DNA of 56,297 nt, from the NCBI RefSeq assembly GCF_009078285.1, contig NZ_RQSP01000016.1, positions 1 through 56,297 on the forward strand. The letters run 5' to 3'. The translations under genes were made by a program, and so were the position numbers. The number at the start of each line of letters is the position of its first letter. Position 1 is the stretch's first letter. Origin of the DNA: Bifidobacterium jacchi (lineage in GTDB: Bacteria > Actinomycetota > Actinomycetes > Actinomycetales > Bifidobacteriaceae). Shown here in pieces: positions 10,428 to 19,885 of this stretch. Below the pieces are notes generated by a model. The model did no database searches. It saw only the letters and a list, made by a program, of their open reading frames with translations, and had not been told where the DNA came from.

Positions 10428-10465
10428 AACCGCACTGACGCAACAGTATTGCGCACAGTGCGGTT
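10428..10465 (-). terminator. Terminator of rplU-rpmA
   Basis: AACCGCACTG (10428-10437) and CAGTGCGGTT (10456-10465) form a perfect 10-bp stem with an inner GCAA/TTGC stem. On the minus strand it runs straight into TTTTTTG. It lies 50 nt after the rpmA stop codon. Strong factor-independent terminator. Confidence 0.9.
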
Positions 10466-10514
10466 AGAAAAACGTTCGCGATGTTCGTTTTGCTCAGCGA
10501 AACCGACGAAACGC

Positions 10515-10766
10515 TCAGGCGGCGATGACGTCGACGATCTTGCGATCGCGGCGGACACCGAACTTCACGTTGCCATCCTTGAGCGCGAACAGCGTGTGGT
10601 CCTTGCCCATGCCGACGTTGTTGCCGGGGTGGACCTTGGTGCCACGCTGACGGATGATGATGTTGCCGGCCACGACAGCCTCGCCGCCGAACTTCTTCAC
10701 ACCGAGGTATTGGGGCTGTGAATCGCGACCGTTGCGCGAGCTGGATGCACCCTTCTTATGTGCCAT
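10515..10766 (-). CDS. rpmA: 50S ribosomal protein L27
   Basis: Protein of 83 residues beginning [20 protein letters not shown], with [10 protein letters not shown] and [11 protein letters not shown], diagnostic of bL27. The short basic N-terminus reaches the peptidyl transferase centre. It follows rplU by 37 bp in one operon. No cleavable leader is present. Confidence 0.98.
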   Translation of the reverse strand: MAHKKGASSSRNGRDSQPQYLGVKKFGGEAVVAGNIIIRQRGTKVHPGNNVGMGKDHTLFALKDGNVKFGVRRDRKIVDVIAA

Positions 10767-10803
10767 GATTAATCCTTTCGGTTCCCGTTACGAGTGGAAA
10801 AAC

Positions 10804-11112
10804 TCAGGCGATCGCCGTGACCTTGACGGCGGTCAGCTTCTGACGGTGACCCTTGCGACGGGCAACACCGGTCTTGTTCTTGAACTTCTGGATGTTGATC
10901 TTCGGGCCCTTGGCCTCGTCGTCAACGACTTCGCCCTTGACGGACACCTTCGCCAGATCGGCGGCGGCCAGCGTCACGTTGGCACCATCGACCACAAGCG
11001 CGACCGGGAACTCGACGGTCTCACCCTTCTGCGCCTCGAGACGGTTGACGAAAATCACGTCACCGACCTCAACCTTCTCCTGATGGCCACCGGCCTTCAC
11101 AATCGCGTACAT
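10804..11112 (-). CDS. rplU: 50S ribosomal protein L21
   Basis: Protein of 102 residues starting [18 protein letters not shown] and containing [15 protein letters not shown] followed by the basic [14 protein letters not shown], the bL21 signature. First gene of rplU-rpmA; a good promoter candidate lies upstream. Confidence 0.98.
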   Translation of the reverse strand: MYAIVKAGGHQEKVEVGDVIFVNRLEAQKGETVEFPVALVVDGANVTLAAADLAKVSVKGEVVDDEAKGPKINIQKFKNKTGVARRKGHRQKLTAVKVTAIA

Positions 11113-11184
11113 GCTTCAATCCTTGCTATATGGTTATTAAGCTTCTTGCCTGACGCAGAGCCTGTGGTCAGACACCGACTATCA

Positions 11185-11213
11185 AATTTACACCGACCCC
11201 CGTACTAATGCAA
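11185..11213 (-). promoter_or_regulatory. Candidate sigma-70-type promoter of rplU-rpmA
   Basis: On the minus strand TTGCAT (11213-11208) and TAAATT (11190-11185) are separated by exactly 17 bp. Transcription would begin near 11178, leaving a leader of about 65 nt before rplU. Confidence 0.55.
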
Positions 11214-11220
11214 GTCAAAT

Positions 11221-11250
11221 CCTCGGCGTGTCAAGCACGACACGCCGAGG
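11221..11250 (-). terminator. Terminator hairpin of the RNase E gene
   Basis: CCTCGGCGTGTC and GACACGCCGAGG form a perfect 12-bp stem with a 6-nt loop, 10 nt beyond the RNase E stop codon. The U-run after it is weak (ATTTGACTT). It separates RNase E from the rplU promoter. Confidence 0.8.
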
Positions 11251-11260
11251 ACGGAATCGA

Positions 11261-14200
11261 TCACTCGTCATCGCGATCGTCATCGCGATCGTCATCGCGA
11301 TCATCGTCCACATTGCCGGCGGCAACCGCAGCGGCGGCAATCTGGGCGAGCTTGGCGCGAACCGCGGCGCTGGACCCCTGCGGCACCGGCGCGGACAGCA
11401 CCGCATCCGTTCCGCGACCATGCTTGTTGGTCTTGACGAACGGATCGCCTCCCTTGAGCGCGTACGGATCGTCGTAGTCGGCGTTCACGGTCGGCTCGTC
11501 GTGAAGAATGAACCCGCGGCCCTTGCAGGTCGGGCATTCCTCGGAGAAGGCCTCGACCAGACCCTGACCGATGCGTTTGCGGGTCATCTGCACCAGTCCA
11601 AGCGACGTGACCTCGGCCACCTGATGCTTGGTGCGGTCGCGCGCAAGGCATTCGATCAGTCGACGCAGCACCAGATCACGGTTCGCCGGCATGACCATAT
11701 CGACGTAGTCGATCATCACCATGCCACCGATGTCGCGCAGCCGCAGCTGTCGGGCGATCTCCTCGGACGCCTCCAGATTGCAGCGCGTGACCGTCTCCTC
11801 CAGCGAATGCCCGCGGCCGATGAACCGGCCCGTGTTCACGTCGATGGTGGTCATGGCCTCGGTGCGATCGATGACGATCGAGCCGCCGGACGGCAGATAC
11901 ACCTGCCGCTCCATGCCCTTGCGCAGCTGCGAGTCGATCTGCCACTTGTCGAACACGTCCTTGCCCTCGTGCTCGGCCGGGTCCCACCGCACGAGCTTCT
12001 CCTTGAGATCGGGGGCCATCGTGTCGAGATACTCCTCGATGCGATCGTAGACCTTGTCTCCCTCGACGACCAGCTTGCTGAAGTCGTCGTTGAAGATGTC
12101 GCGCACCACGCGAATCGCCACATCCGGCTCGCCCTGCAGCAGCTTGGCGCGCTTGCCGTGCAGGAATTCGTCGCGCTTGGCGCAGATGCGCTCCCACTGG
12201 CGGACCAGCGAGTTGAGATCGTTGACGATCGCATCCTCGGAGGCCCCTTCGGCGGCGGTGCGGATGATCACGCCCATGTCCTTCGGCGCGATCTTCGAGA
12301 CGATGTTCTTGAGTCGCGAACGTTCGCGATCCGAGAGCTTGCGGCTCACGCCGGTCATGCCGCCCGACGGCACCAGCACCAGGAAGCGACCGGCAAGCGT
12401 GATCTGACTGGTCAGACGCGCTCCCTTGTGACCGATCGGGTCCTTGGTGACCTGCACCAGCACCGGATCGCCCGACTTGAACGCCAGTTCGATGCGTCGC
12501 GGCTGGCCGTCCAGACGAGCCGCATCCCAGTTGACCTCGCCGGCGTACAGCACGCCGTTGCGCGGCTGTCCGATGTCGACGAACGCGGCCTCCATGCTGG
12601 GCAGCACGTTCTGTACGCGGCCCAGATAGATGTTGCCGACCGTGGCGACCTCCTGGATGTCGGACACGTAGTGCTCGACCAGCACGTTGTCCTCGATGAC
12701 GGAGATCTGCGTGTGGCGACCGCGCTCACGGACCACCATGAGACGGTCCACGTTCTCGCGGCGGGCGAGGAAATCCTGCTCCATGAGCTGCGACTGGCGG
12801 GAGCGCTCACGTCGATTGTCGCGACGGCGCTGCTTCTTCGCCTCCAGTCTGGTCGATCCCTCGATGTCGGTGATCTCGTCGATGTACTGCTGCTTGCGCG
12901 AACGGCGCGGCACAAGTTCCTCGACGGCGAGCTCGCCCGACTTCGAGCGGCGGCGACGGCGACGGCGCGTGACCGTCGAATCGTCGTCATCCTCGTCGCG
13001 GCGACGGCTCGATGCCGTCTCCTCGATCTGATCGTCCTGCGCAGCGTCCTCGTCATCGTCGGCATTGGATGCGGTTGCATCCACGTCGAGTTCGGCGGCC
13101 GCCTGCACATCGCGGCCGGTGCGGGACCGGCGACGGCGACGCGAACGAACCGGACCTTCGGACAGGTCCTCCTCCGTGATCGGCGCATAGGTGATGTCGT
13201 CGAGGGAAAGGTCTTCCTCGATCTGCTCCACCTCGGCCGCCGCACGGCGTTCCTGCGCGTTGAGTCGACGGGAACGACGCGAACGCCCGCTCTGCTGCTC
13301 ATCCTCCGGCTGCTGCGTCGAATCATCCGCTACAATATCGGCATCTGCGTCGGAGCGAGTGCCGGCATCGCGACGGCTGCCGGCATCGCGGCCGCCGCGA
13401 TCGCCACGGTCATCGCGTTCTTCGCGATCCTCACGATCATCGCGGTCGACCAGGGAGTCGTCGTCAGCGGAACGGTCAGTTGCATGGTCAGTTGCACGAC
13501 TGTCGCGCGCACGGCCGGATGCGACGGCGCGACGGCGGCGAGAGCGACGGGACGAGCGCGAACCCTCCTCGCGTTCATCGCGATCACCACGATAGTCACG
13601 CTCATCGCGGCCGGAATCCGCCCGATCGCCACGATCATCGTCGGCACGCTCAGGAAGCGCCGGCAGAATCGGCTCCTGGAACAGCAGCGATGTCATCGGC
13701 CGCAGCGACGACGAGGCCCGTCCGGACGACAACGCGGTCAGTGCATCGTCGGCACGCCCGTCTGCATCATCATCGCGGGTGCGGCGACGACGCGACGAGG
13801 AACGATCGTCGCGATCGTCGCGCATGTCACCGGCGTCAAACAGATCGTCATTGACTCGAGAGCGGCGACGCGAACGTGTGCGACCGGCAGACTCGGCATC
13901 ACCATCGTCGGCGCCCGCGCTGAACTCGACGCCATGTCGATTCAGCGACGCGCGGGATGCGCCGACAGAAGCACCCGGCGACTGGGTGCCCGCCGCGGCG
14001 GCATCAGACGCAGCATCAGACGCGGAACCGGAGGCGGAATTGCCCGGCACAACGACGGAAGGCTCCTCAAACAGAGGCGCGATATGCTCCTGCACCTTCA
14101 ATTCGACCGCAGCTCCGGCGGCACCCGCGCCGCGAACGACGCGACGGCCGCCACGGCGACGGCGAGGCGTAGGCGATGACACGGCCGACGCACCAGCAGC

Positions 14201-14353
14201 AGCTGCACTCGAAGCGGAGGCGCCAGTCGCGCCGGCATCCACTCCGGTATTTGCGGTATTGCTCGCAACAGCGGCGTTTTCGCCAGCGGTTTGCGTGATT
14301 CTATTATCCGTGGCTTCAGCGTCGCCGAAGCCCTTCTTACTCAATCTGGGCAC
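11261..14353 (-). CDS. rne: Ribonuclease E/G family endoribonuclease
   Basis: Endonuclease for rRNA, tRNA and mRNA processing, 1030 residues from the GTG at 14353 (GAGGAG six bases upstream; an ATG at 14413 is possible but lacks a site). Residues 1 to ~540 are a disordered, Arg/Asp/Ser-rich extension full of RRRRR/DDD stretches. The catalytic core follows: S1 domain (GNIYLGRVQNVLPSMEAAFV), 5'-sensor region (PSGGMTGVSRKLSDRERSR), DNase I-like site with TTIDVNTGRF and MVMIDYVDM supplying the catalytic Asp residues, and the zinc link CPTCKGRGF. The C-terminus ends in a DDDRDDDRDDD tract from a 12-nt DNA repeat. An N-terminal rather than C-terminal scaffold is usual in actinobacteria. Confidence 0.95.
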   Translation of the reverse strand: MPRLSKKGFGDAEATDNRITQTAGENAAVASNTANTGVDAGATGASASSAAAAGASAVSSPTPRRRRGGRRVVRGAGAAGAAVELKVQEHIAPLFEEPSVVVPGNSASGSASDAASDAAAAGTQSPGASVGASRASLNRHGVEFSAGADDGDAESAGRTRSRRRSRVNDDLFDAGDMRDDRDDRSSSRRRRTRDDDADGRADDALTALSSGRASSSLRPMTSLLFQEPILPALPERADDDRGDRADSGRDERDYRGDRDEREEGSRSSRRSRRRRAVASGRARDSRATDHATDRSADDDSLVDRDDREDREERDDRGDRGGRDAGSRRDAGTRSDADADIVADDSTQQPEDEQQSGRSRRSRRLNAQERRAAAEVEQIEEDLSLDDITYAPITEEDLSEGPVRSRRRRRSRTGRDVQAAAELDVDATASNADDDEDAAQDDQIEETASSRRRDEDDDDSTVTRRRRRRRSKSGELAVEELVPRRSRKQQYIDEITDIEGSTRLEAKKQRRRDNRRERSRQSQLMEQDFLARRENVDRLMVVRERGRHTQISVIEDNVLVEHYVSDIQEVATVGNIYLGRVQNVLPSMEAAFVDIGQPRNGVLYAGEVNWDAARLDGQPRRIELAFKSGDPVLVQVTKDPIGHKGARLTSQITLAGRFLVLVPSGGMTGVSRKLSDRERSRLKNIVSKIAPKDMGVIIRTAAEGASEDAIVNDLNSLVRQWERICAKRDEFLHGKRAKLLQGEPDVAIRVVRDIFNDDFSKLVVEGDKVYDRIEEYLDTMAPDLKEKLVRWDPAEHEGKDVFDKWQIDSQLRKGMERQVYLPSGGSIVIDRTEAMTTIDVNTGRFIGRGHSLEETVTRCNLEASEEIARQLRLRDIGGMVMIDYVDMVMPANRDLVLRRLIECLARDRTKHQVAEVTSLGLVQMTRKRIGQGLVEAFSEECPTCKGRGFILHDEPTVNADYDDPYALKGGDPFVKTNKHGRGTDAVLSAPVPQGSSAAVRAKLAQIAAAAVAAGNVDDDRDDDRDDDRDDE

Positions 14354-14764
14354 GATGCTCCTCGCGACGCGCTGCAACCTCGTCGCCTCTGTCAAGCTCC
14401 ATACGGCTGTCACGCCATGCTCTCACCATGGCCGCGCATCAATTGCGCCCGTACAAAGCACCGGTCAAAAAGTCCTTGCTGCGACGGCGGACACCGGCCC
14501 TGCGGAAAAGCCGCGCAGGGGGATCGACGCCATCGATTGCCAGGCGGCTTGCAGAACCGCCATCTTTAAGTATGACACAAAAATGTGCCGTTTATGAACA
14601 ATGGCGGAATCTCGCGCAAACCGGGCGTGCCGCGCCCATGCGGGCTTCGCGCCTAACGCGTCAACCCAGCAACCACGGACGCGCCACAGCGCGACCCAAC
14701 ACACCCTCGCTCGGCTACCGCCTCACTCGGGCTGACGCTACGCGAAGCCCACCGGGCTTCGCGC
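14354..14764. repeat. Intergenic stretch with a duplicated 23-bp sequence and hairpin
   Basis: A perfect 23-bp direct repeat with core GGGCTTCGCGCCTAACGCGT lies at 14641-14663 and 14753-14775. The second copy contains the dapE stop codon and last codons. CGCGAAGCCC (14741-14750) and GGGCTTCGCG (14754-14763) form a perfect 10-bp stem with a 3-nt loop just beyond dapE on the minus strand. It may act as a terminator, although no U-run follows. The rest should hold the RNase E promoter. Confidence 0.7.
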
Positions 14765-15997
14765 CTAACGCGTCAGCCATCGCTCCAGTAAGTCGGCGAG
14801 GAGGGTGAGTTCGCTGGCAGGAAGCTGCTCGTCGTGTTTGTGGGCAAGCAGCGGACTGCCCGCGCCGAGGTTGACGGCCGGAATGCCCAGCAGCGCGAAT
14901 CGTGCCACATCGGTCCAGCCGAGTTTGGCCACCGGCTCGCGACCGGTACGCTCATGCACCAGCTTCGCCAGCGACACGGCGAGCGGCGCATCCATGCCGG
15001 GCCGTGCGCTCGGCGACTCGTCCTTCATCTCGATGCCGAATCCCTCGAACATGCCGCCGGTCGCCACATGCTCGCCGTTGCCCAGTTCGGCGCCGCAATC
15101 CGCTCCCATCATCGCCGCCTTGGCCTGCGCGACCGACTTGTCTGGCGCAAACCGATAGTTGACGTGCACGCGGCACTCGTCGGGAATCACATTCGTGCCC
15201 TTGCCGCCGGAAATCAGCGTCGCGTTGACGCCCTCGCGGTAGACAAGCCCATCCACCGGCACGTCGATCGGCTGGTATTCGGCGAGCCGGCGCAGCACTT
15301 CGGCGGCCTTGTGAATAGCGTTCTGTCCCATCCACGCACGCGCCGAATGCGCGGCCACGCCATGCGTGATCACGTCGAAGCGAATCGTACCGTTGCAGCC
15401 GCCCTCGATGCCGCAGTCGGTGGGTTCGCCGATGATCGCGAAATCGCCGGAAATCCAATCAGGATGCGCTTCGACGACCTTGCGCAGCCCGTTCTTCTCG
15501 GCGGCGACCTCCTCGTGATCGTAGAACACGAACGTCAGATCATACTGCGGCGTGACGTGCACGCCATCCAGCGCGGCCGCCAAATACAGCAGAACCGCGT
15601 CCGACGCCTTCATATCGGTCGCACCGCGCCCCCACAGCACGCGTTCGCAGGGATGCGCGGCCGCCACATCCTCACGAATCAGCGGATCGCCGGGCTCCAG
15701 ACAGCGCGGCGGGAAATTGTCGATCACCGGCACCGTGTCGATATGGCCGGCAAGAATCACCCGCTGCGATCTGCCGAACGACGTGCTCGCCACCACCGTA
15801 TCGCCATGCCGATGCACGGTCAGATGCGGCAATGCGCGCAGATACCGCTCGATCGCGTCGGCGAGCGGACCCTCGTCATCGCTCACCGAATACGCGCCCA
15901 TGATCTGATCCAGCAGCGCCACAAGCGCGTCCTCGCGCGTCGCTTCTGCGGCAAAACCCAATTCCCTGGCCGTAGCGGCCGCCAATTCGTGTGTCAT
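14765..15997 (-). CDS. dapE: Succinyl-diaminopimelate desuccinylase
   Basis: Zn-dependent M20 hydrolase of the lysine/diaminopimelate pathway, 410 residues. Metal and catalytic motifs are VILAGHIDTVPV, LWGRGATDMKASDA, FYDHEEVAAEKNGL and IIGEPTDCGIEGGCNGT. The dimerisation lid contains AHSARAWMGQNAIHKAAE. The second metal histidine is probably in the C-terminal LLAHKHDEQL. Length and motifs fit the actinobacterial DapE branch. The last codons (WLTR-stop) lie inside a duplicated intergenic sequence. Confidence 0.9.
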   Translation of the reverse strand: MTHELAAATARELGFAAEATREDALVALLDQIMGAYSVSDDEGPLADAIERYLRALPHLTVHRHGDTVVASTSFGRSQRVILAGHIDTVPVIDNFPPRCLEPGDPLIREDVAAAHPCERVLWGRGATDMKASDAVLLYLAAALDGVHVTPQYDLTFVFYDHEEVAAEKNGLRKVVEAHPDWISGDFAIIGEPTDCGIEGGCNGTIRFDVITHGVAAHSARAWMGQNAIHKAAEVLRRLAEYQPIDVPVDGLVYREGVNATLISGGKGTNVIPDECRVHVNYRFAPDKSVAQAKAAMMGADCGAELGNGEHVATGGMFEGFGIEMKDESPSARPGMDAPLAVSLAKLVHERTGREPVAKLGWTDVARFALLGIPAVNLGAGSPLLAHKHDEQLPASELTLLADLLERWLTR

Positions 15998-16212
15998 GCG
16001 ACCATCCTAGCGTGCATCAGGCGACGAACGCGACGCCCGCGCAAGCAACCGGAAATCAGAAATCAACAATGGCAGCAAACACAGGCAGCAAACGCGGCAA
16101 CGCAACCACCACAGCAGCGCAACAAACGCCGCCTATCGTGAGATGAAACCACGGAATCGAACGCACTGTGGCACTATGGGGGTGTTCGCAGCCGCAAACG
16201 GAAGGAAGAATC

Positions 16213-17151
16213 ATGGGTTTGTTGAGCGCGATGGAAGGCTTCTGCGTCATCGGCATCGTGATCGCCGCCGGCTACATCGCCGCGCGCATGCGCATCGGCG
16301 GCCCGACCGCGCAGATGGTGCTCAACCGCTTCAGCTTCTTCGTCTCCAGCCCATGCCTGATGTTCGCAATCCTCTCCAAGGAGCCGATCTTCGACATCTT
16401 CCACTCGTCGATCATCGTGGCGTTCCTCTCCGCAATGCTGGTCGGCGTGGTGTTCCTTGTGCTCAACCGCATGTTCTTCCACATGGGGGCGGCCGACGCG
16501 ACGATCGGCGCGCTCAACTCGCTCTATCTCAACTCGAACAACATCGGTCTGCCGATCGCCACCTATATTCTCGGCAACGGTGCGCTCGTCGCCCCGATTC
16601 TCGTGATGCAGCAGGCGCTGTTCACGCCGATCGGACTGACCGCGCTCGACGTGACCACCAAAGGCAAGGTGTCGCTCAAGGAGATCGCCAAGCAGCCGCT
16701 GCATCAGCCGCTGCTGATCGGCTCGCTGCTCGGCATCGGCTTGTCGGCGGTCTACGCGAAGACCGGCTGGTTCATTCCGAATTTCATTTTCGATCCGATC
16801 AAGATGATCGGCGATTCCGCGGTGCCGATGATTCTGATGGCGTTCGGCATGTCGCTGCACGGCACCAAACCGCTGCAGCAGAAGGGCGATATTCCGGCGA
16901 TTCTGACTGTTGCGGTACTCAAGAACATCGTGATGCCGATCATCGCGTTCCTGCTGGCGTACTTCATGATGGGATTCCGCGGCAACGTGCTGTACGCATG
17001 CGTGGTGCTCGCCGCGCTGCCGACCGGGCAGAACGTGTACAACTACGCCGCCCGCTACAACGTGGGGCTTACGTTCGCGCGCGACGGCATTCTGATCTCG
17101 ACGATGACCAGTCCTGTGTTCATCGCGCTGATCGCGGCGCTGCTGAGCTGA
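16213..17151 (+). CDS. AEC-family permease
   Basis: Integral membrane protein of 312 residues with about ten predicted helices. It starts MGLLSAMEGFCVIGIVIAAG and contains NSNNIGLPIATYILG and PLLIGSLLGIGLSAVYAKTG, characteristic of the auxin efflux carrier (BASS/NhaA-fold) superfamily. Near the C-terminus VLAALPTGQNVYNYAARYN is the family's conserved second half. Family members export organic anions such as malate or other small acids; the substrate is not evident. GGAAGG precedes ATG 16213, and a further in-frame ATG at 16168 lacks a site. Monocistronic. Confidence 0.88.
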   Translation: MGLLSAMEGFCVIGIVIAAGYIAARMRIGGPTAQMVLNRFSFFVSSPCLMFAILSKEPIFDIFHSSIIVAFLSAMLVGVVFLVLNRMFFHMGAADATIGALNSLYLNSNNIGLPIATYILGNGALVAPILVMQQALFTPIGLTALDVTTKGKVSLKEIAKQPLHQPLLIGSLLGIGLSAVYAKTGWFIPNFIFDPIKMIGDSAVPMILMAFGMSLHGTKPLQQKGDIPAILTVAVLKNIVMPIIAFLLAYFMMGFRGNVLYACVVLAALPTGQNVYNYAARYNVGLTFARDGILISTMTSPVFIALIAALLS

Positions 17152-17189
17152 GCTGCTTAAGCGGTGCTGAGCTGGCTGAGCTAGCTGAG

Positions 17190-17312
17190 CCAGTGTCCTG
17201 CGTCAGAAGTTCGTTGATTATAATGTTGGCTCCCCTTGTCAGGGGAGCTGGACCGCGAAGCGGGACTGAGGGGTAGTGAATTCGTCAACGAATGTCTGAC
17301 GCAGGATACTAG
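17190..17312. mobile_element. MITE-like element with CTAG-ended inverted repeats, copy 1
   Basis: The left end reads CAGTGTCCTGCGTCAGAAG and runs to TTCGTTGA. The right end is its near-perfect inverse, ending GACGCAGGATACTAG. The ~28-bp terminal inverted repeats differ at a few positions. The interior has the hairpin GCTCCCCT-TGTC-AGGGGAGC and no gene. A 420-bp relative with the same ends lies at 30210-30629. The flanks are a low-complexity AGCTGAGCT/AGCTGAACT repeat. Confidence 0.8.
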
Positions 17313-17595
17313 CTGAACTGAGCTAGCTGAACTGAGCAGAACTGTGCTGAGCCAACGTCATCCGCATAAACGCACTCCGCATATCATATTCCACATGATG
17401 TAGGGATCTCCCCATGATGCAGGGAACAGAAACGGCTTAATTCCAACGTTTTCGCGCATACTTGGCATTTCAGATCCCTACACCATGCGAAAAAGGGTGC
17501 CACGCACCATGTTCGGAGTGGACGCGCACCATGTGCGGAGGGTGCCGCGCAAAGGGACACGTGCGGGACAGCACAGTGCAGGGAACAAGCGTCAC
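17313..17595. other. Gene-free stretch after the MITE-like element
   Basis: About 280 bp with no convincing frame. A direct repeat of CATGATGTAGGGATCT / CATGATGCAGGGAACA (about 17394-17430) and scattered CACCATG-type repeats are visible. Nothing else is supported. Confidence 0.35.
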
Positions 17596-17597
17596 AA

Positions 17598-17644
17598 CAG
17601 CTGAGGCCCTCCCTGCTGCGTGAACAGCGAGGAGGGCCTCAGCC
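17598..17644 (-). terminator. Terminator of the PTS operon
   Basis: CTGAGGCCCTCC (17601-17612) pairs perfectly with GGAGGGCCTCAG (17631-17642), with an inner GCTG/CAGC stem. It lies about 105 nt beyond the EIIA stop codon on the minus strand. Confidence 0.75.
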
Positions 17645-17747
17645 TTAGGAGTGATTTTCAGTTATACATCATACCGTGATTGAAGGAGACAATCACTTGC
17701 CACTTAGGGTCTCGTCGACCGGTCTTACCGACCGGTCTCGCCGACGA

Positions 17748-18266
17748 TCACTTGGTGGTGAGCGTGCCGACCGGCGAACCGGCGGCGACGGCACCAGCGG
17801 CGGTGATCGACAGGTCCTTGATGAGCGCGGGGTTCGTGAACACCACGATCACATCAGTGGGCTTGCCGGCGGCCTTGATCGCGTCGAAGTCGACATCGAT
17901 GACCGGCTGGCCAGCCTTGACGGTCTGGCCCTCCTCCACCTTCAGCGTGAACGGAGCGCCGTTGAGCTGGACCGTGTCAACACCGATGTGGACGAGCACC
18001 TCGACGCCGCCAGCAGTGGTGATGCCCACTGCATGGTGCGCGTTGGCGACCGTGGTCACCTTGCCGGAAACCGGGGCGAGAACCGTCGTGGAGGAAGGAA
18101 CCACGCCGAATCCGTCACCCAGAATCTTGGCGGCAAACGTCTCATCCGGAACTTCAGTGACCGGCTTGATCGCACCATCGACAGGAGCGAGAATCGTCTC
18201 GCCTGCGGCAGGTGCAGTCGGCTTGGCAGCCGGAGCGGGAGCGGCAGCGGGCTTGGCTGCCGTCAC
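17748..18266 (-). CDS. PTS EIIA component, glucose (Crr) type
   Basis: Protein of 172 residues. It accepts phosphate from HPr and passes it to the EIIB domain of the neighbour. After a short Ala/Pro-rich lead, the EIIA-Glc fold begins GETILAPVDGAIKPVTEVPD. The phosphorylated His is in GGVEVLVHIGVDTVQLNG, with the partner His in NAHHAVGI. The GTG start overlaps the EIIBC stop by 4 nt (GTGA), so the two are translationally coupled. Confidence 0.92.
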   Translation of the reverse strand: MTAAKPAAAPAPAAKPTAPAAGETILAPVDGAIKPVTEVPDETFAAKILGDGFGVVPSSTTVLAPVSGKVTTVANAHHAVGITTAGGVEVLVHIGVDTVQLNGAPFTLKVEEGQTVKAGQPVIDVDFDAIKAAGKPTDVIVVFTNPALIKDLSITAAGAVAAGSPVGTLTTK

Positions 18267-19807
18267 GCTTTTGGGTTACCACCTCCGATGACCGGCTTGC
18301 CGTGAATGACCTCCATGGCGTCGGCCACGGCCTGCACCTGCGTGCCGACGATGACCTGAACGTTCTTCTTGTCGATCACCTTGACACCCGGCACGAGCTT
18401 GCGGATGGCGGCGACGTTGACCTTATCGGAGTCGTTGACGCCCATGCGCAGACGGGTGGTGCAGTTCTCGATCTCGGTCACGTTGCCGCGGCCACCGAGA
18501 GCGGCGTAGAGGGCATCGGCCAGATCGGCGTACTTGTCGCCGGTGGTGGTGGTGCCGGTGTCGAACGCGGCGTTGGAGGCGTCGTCATCGTCATCGTCGC
18601 CACGACCCGGGGTCTTCATGTTGAACTTCTTGATCATGAAGTCGAACACGAAGTAGTAGATGACCGCGAAGACGAGGCCCTGTACGATCAGCATCCACGG
18701 CATGTGGGCCTGCGGCACACGCAGCGACAGGAACCAATCGATGAAGCCTGCGGAGAAGTTGAAGCCTGCAATCCACTGGAAGGCGGCCGCGATGAACACC
18801 GAGATGGCGGTGAGCACAGCGTGCACGACGTACAGCGGGAAGGCGGCGAACATGAAGGAGAACTCCAGAGGCTCGGTCACGCCGGTGAGGAAGGCGGACA
18901 GGCCAGCGGCCAGCATCAGGGAGCCGACGGCCTTCTTCTTCTCAGGCTTGGCGTTCCTGTAGATCGCGAACGCACCGGCCGGCAGGCCGAACATCATGAT
19001 CGGGAAGAAGCCGGCCTGGTAGATGCCGGTCACGTAGGTACCGAACGGGTGGAAGCCACCGGTGGCGATGGTCGCGCCCTCACCGGACCAGAACTTGCCG
19101 ATATCGTTGATGCCGGCGAGGTTGAACCAGAACACGTTGTTGAGCGCGTGGTGCAGACCGGTCGGGATGAGCAGACGGTTGAAGAAGGCGTAGATGCCGG
19201 CGCCGACAGCGCCCATGCCCATGATGGACTCGCCGAACCAGACCAGAGCGCCGTAGACCGCAGGCCACACGAACAGCAGGATCAGCGAGATGACGGACAT
19301 GATGGCGGCGGTCAGGATCGGCACGCAGCGGCGGCCGGAGAAGAACGCCAGGAAGTCAGGCAGCTTCGTCTTGCCGAACTTGTTGTATAGCGCACCTGCA
19401 ACGCAGCCGACCATGATGCCGAAGAAGACGTTCTTGTTGCCGATGGCGCCCGGAGCGAATGCGGGGTGCTCGTTGGCGAACTTGGTGGCATCGGAGGCAT
19501 CCCAGCCCATGAACATGGCGGCGGAACCCATGATCGTGGTGACAGTCAGGAAGCCGACCAGAGCGGACAGTGCGGAGGCGCCGTCCTTGTCGCGCGCCAT
19601 ACCGATGGCGACACCGACCGCGAACAGCAGACCAAGGTTATCGAGAATGGCGGAACCGGTCTTGCACAGGTACGCAGCGACAACGTTGCCGCTACCCCAG
19701 CCATCAGGATCGATCCAGTAACCAATGCCCAGGAAGAGTGCCGCGGCAGGCAAGCACGCAACAGGCAGCATAAGAGCGCGGCCTAGGCGCTGAATATATG
19801 CTTTCAT
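18263..19807 (-). CDS. PTS EIIBC component, glucose/N-acetylglucosamine family
   Basis: Sugar-importing and phosphorylating membrane protein of 514 residues. The EIIC domain (about 1-395) begins MKAYIQRLGRALMLPVACLP and includes NRLLIPTGLHHALNNVFWF and GVTEPLEFSFMF, both conserved in the Glc/GlcNAc family. After a DDDDDD linker, the EIIB domain carries the phosphocysteine in EIENCTTRLRMGVND. Sequence alone does not separate glucose from GlcNAc. GGGAGG precedes the ATG. A perfect AACACC-TC-GGTGTT palindrome lies about 80 bp upstream. No regulator is encoded next to it. Confidence 0.93.
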   Translation of the reverse strand: MKAYIQRLGRALMLPVACLPAAALFLGIGYWIDPDGWGSGNVVAAYLCKTGSAILDNLGLLFAVGVAIGMARDKDGASALSALVGFLTVTTIMGSAAMFMGWDASDATKFANEHPAFAPGAIGNKNVFFGIMVGCVAGALYNKFGKTKLPDFLAFFSGRRCVPILTAAIMSVISLILLFVWPAVYGALVWFGESIMGMGAVGAGIYAFFNRLLIPTGLHHALNNVFWFNLAGINDIGKFWSGEGATIATGGFHPFGTYVTGIYQAGFFPIMMFGLPAGAFAIYRNAKPEKKKAVGSLMLAAGLSAFLTGVTEPLEFSFMFAAFPLYVVHAVLTAISVFIAAAFQWIAGFNFSAGFIDWFLSLRVPQAHMPWMLIVQGLVFAVIYYFVFDFMIKKFNMKTPGRGDDDDDDASNAAFDTGTTTTGDKYADLADALYAALGGRGNVTEIENCTTRLRMGVNDSDKVNVAAIRKLVPGVKVIDKKNVQVIVGTQVQAVADAMEVIHGKPVIGGGNPKA

Positions 19808-19885
19808 TTATTCCAACCTCCCTCTCAGCGAGGACTCAGTGAGCAGCATTGCTTTCTCTTTGCTTATCGCTCACGGGCTTGGTAT

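Noticed and set aside
11228-14179. A 983-codon open frame opposite RNase E
   Set aside because: It mirrors the RNase E coding frame, is compositionally biased, has no motif and no suitable start site.
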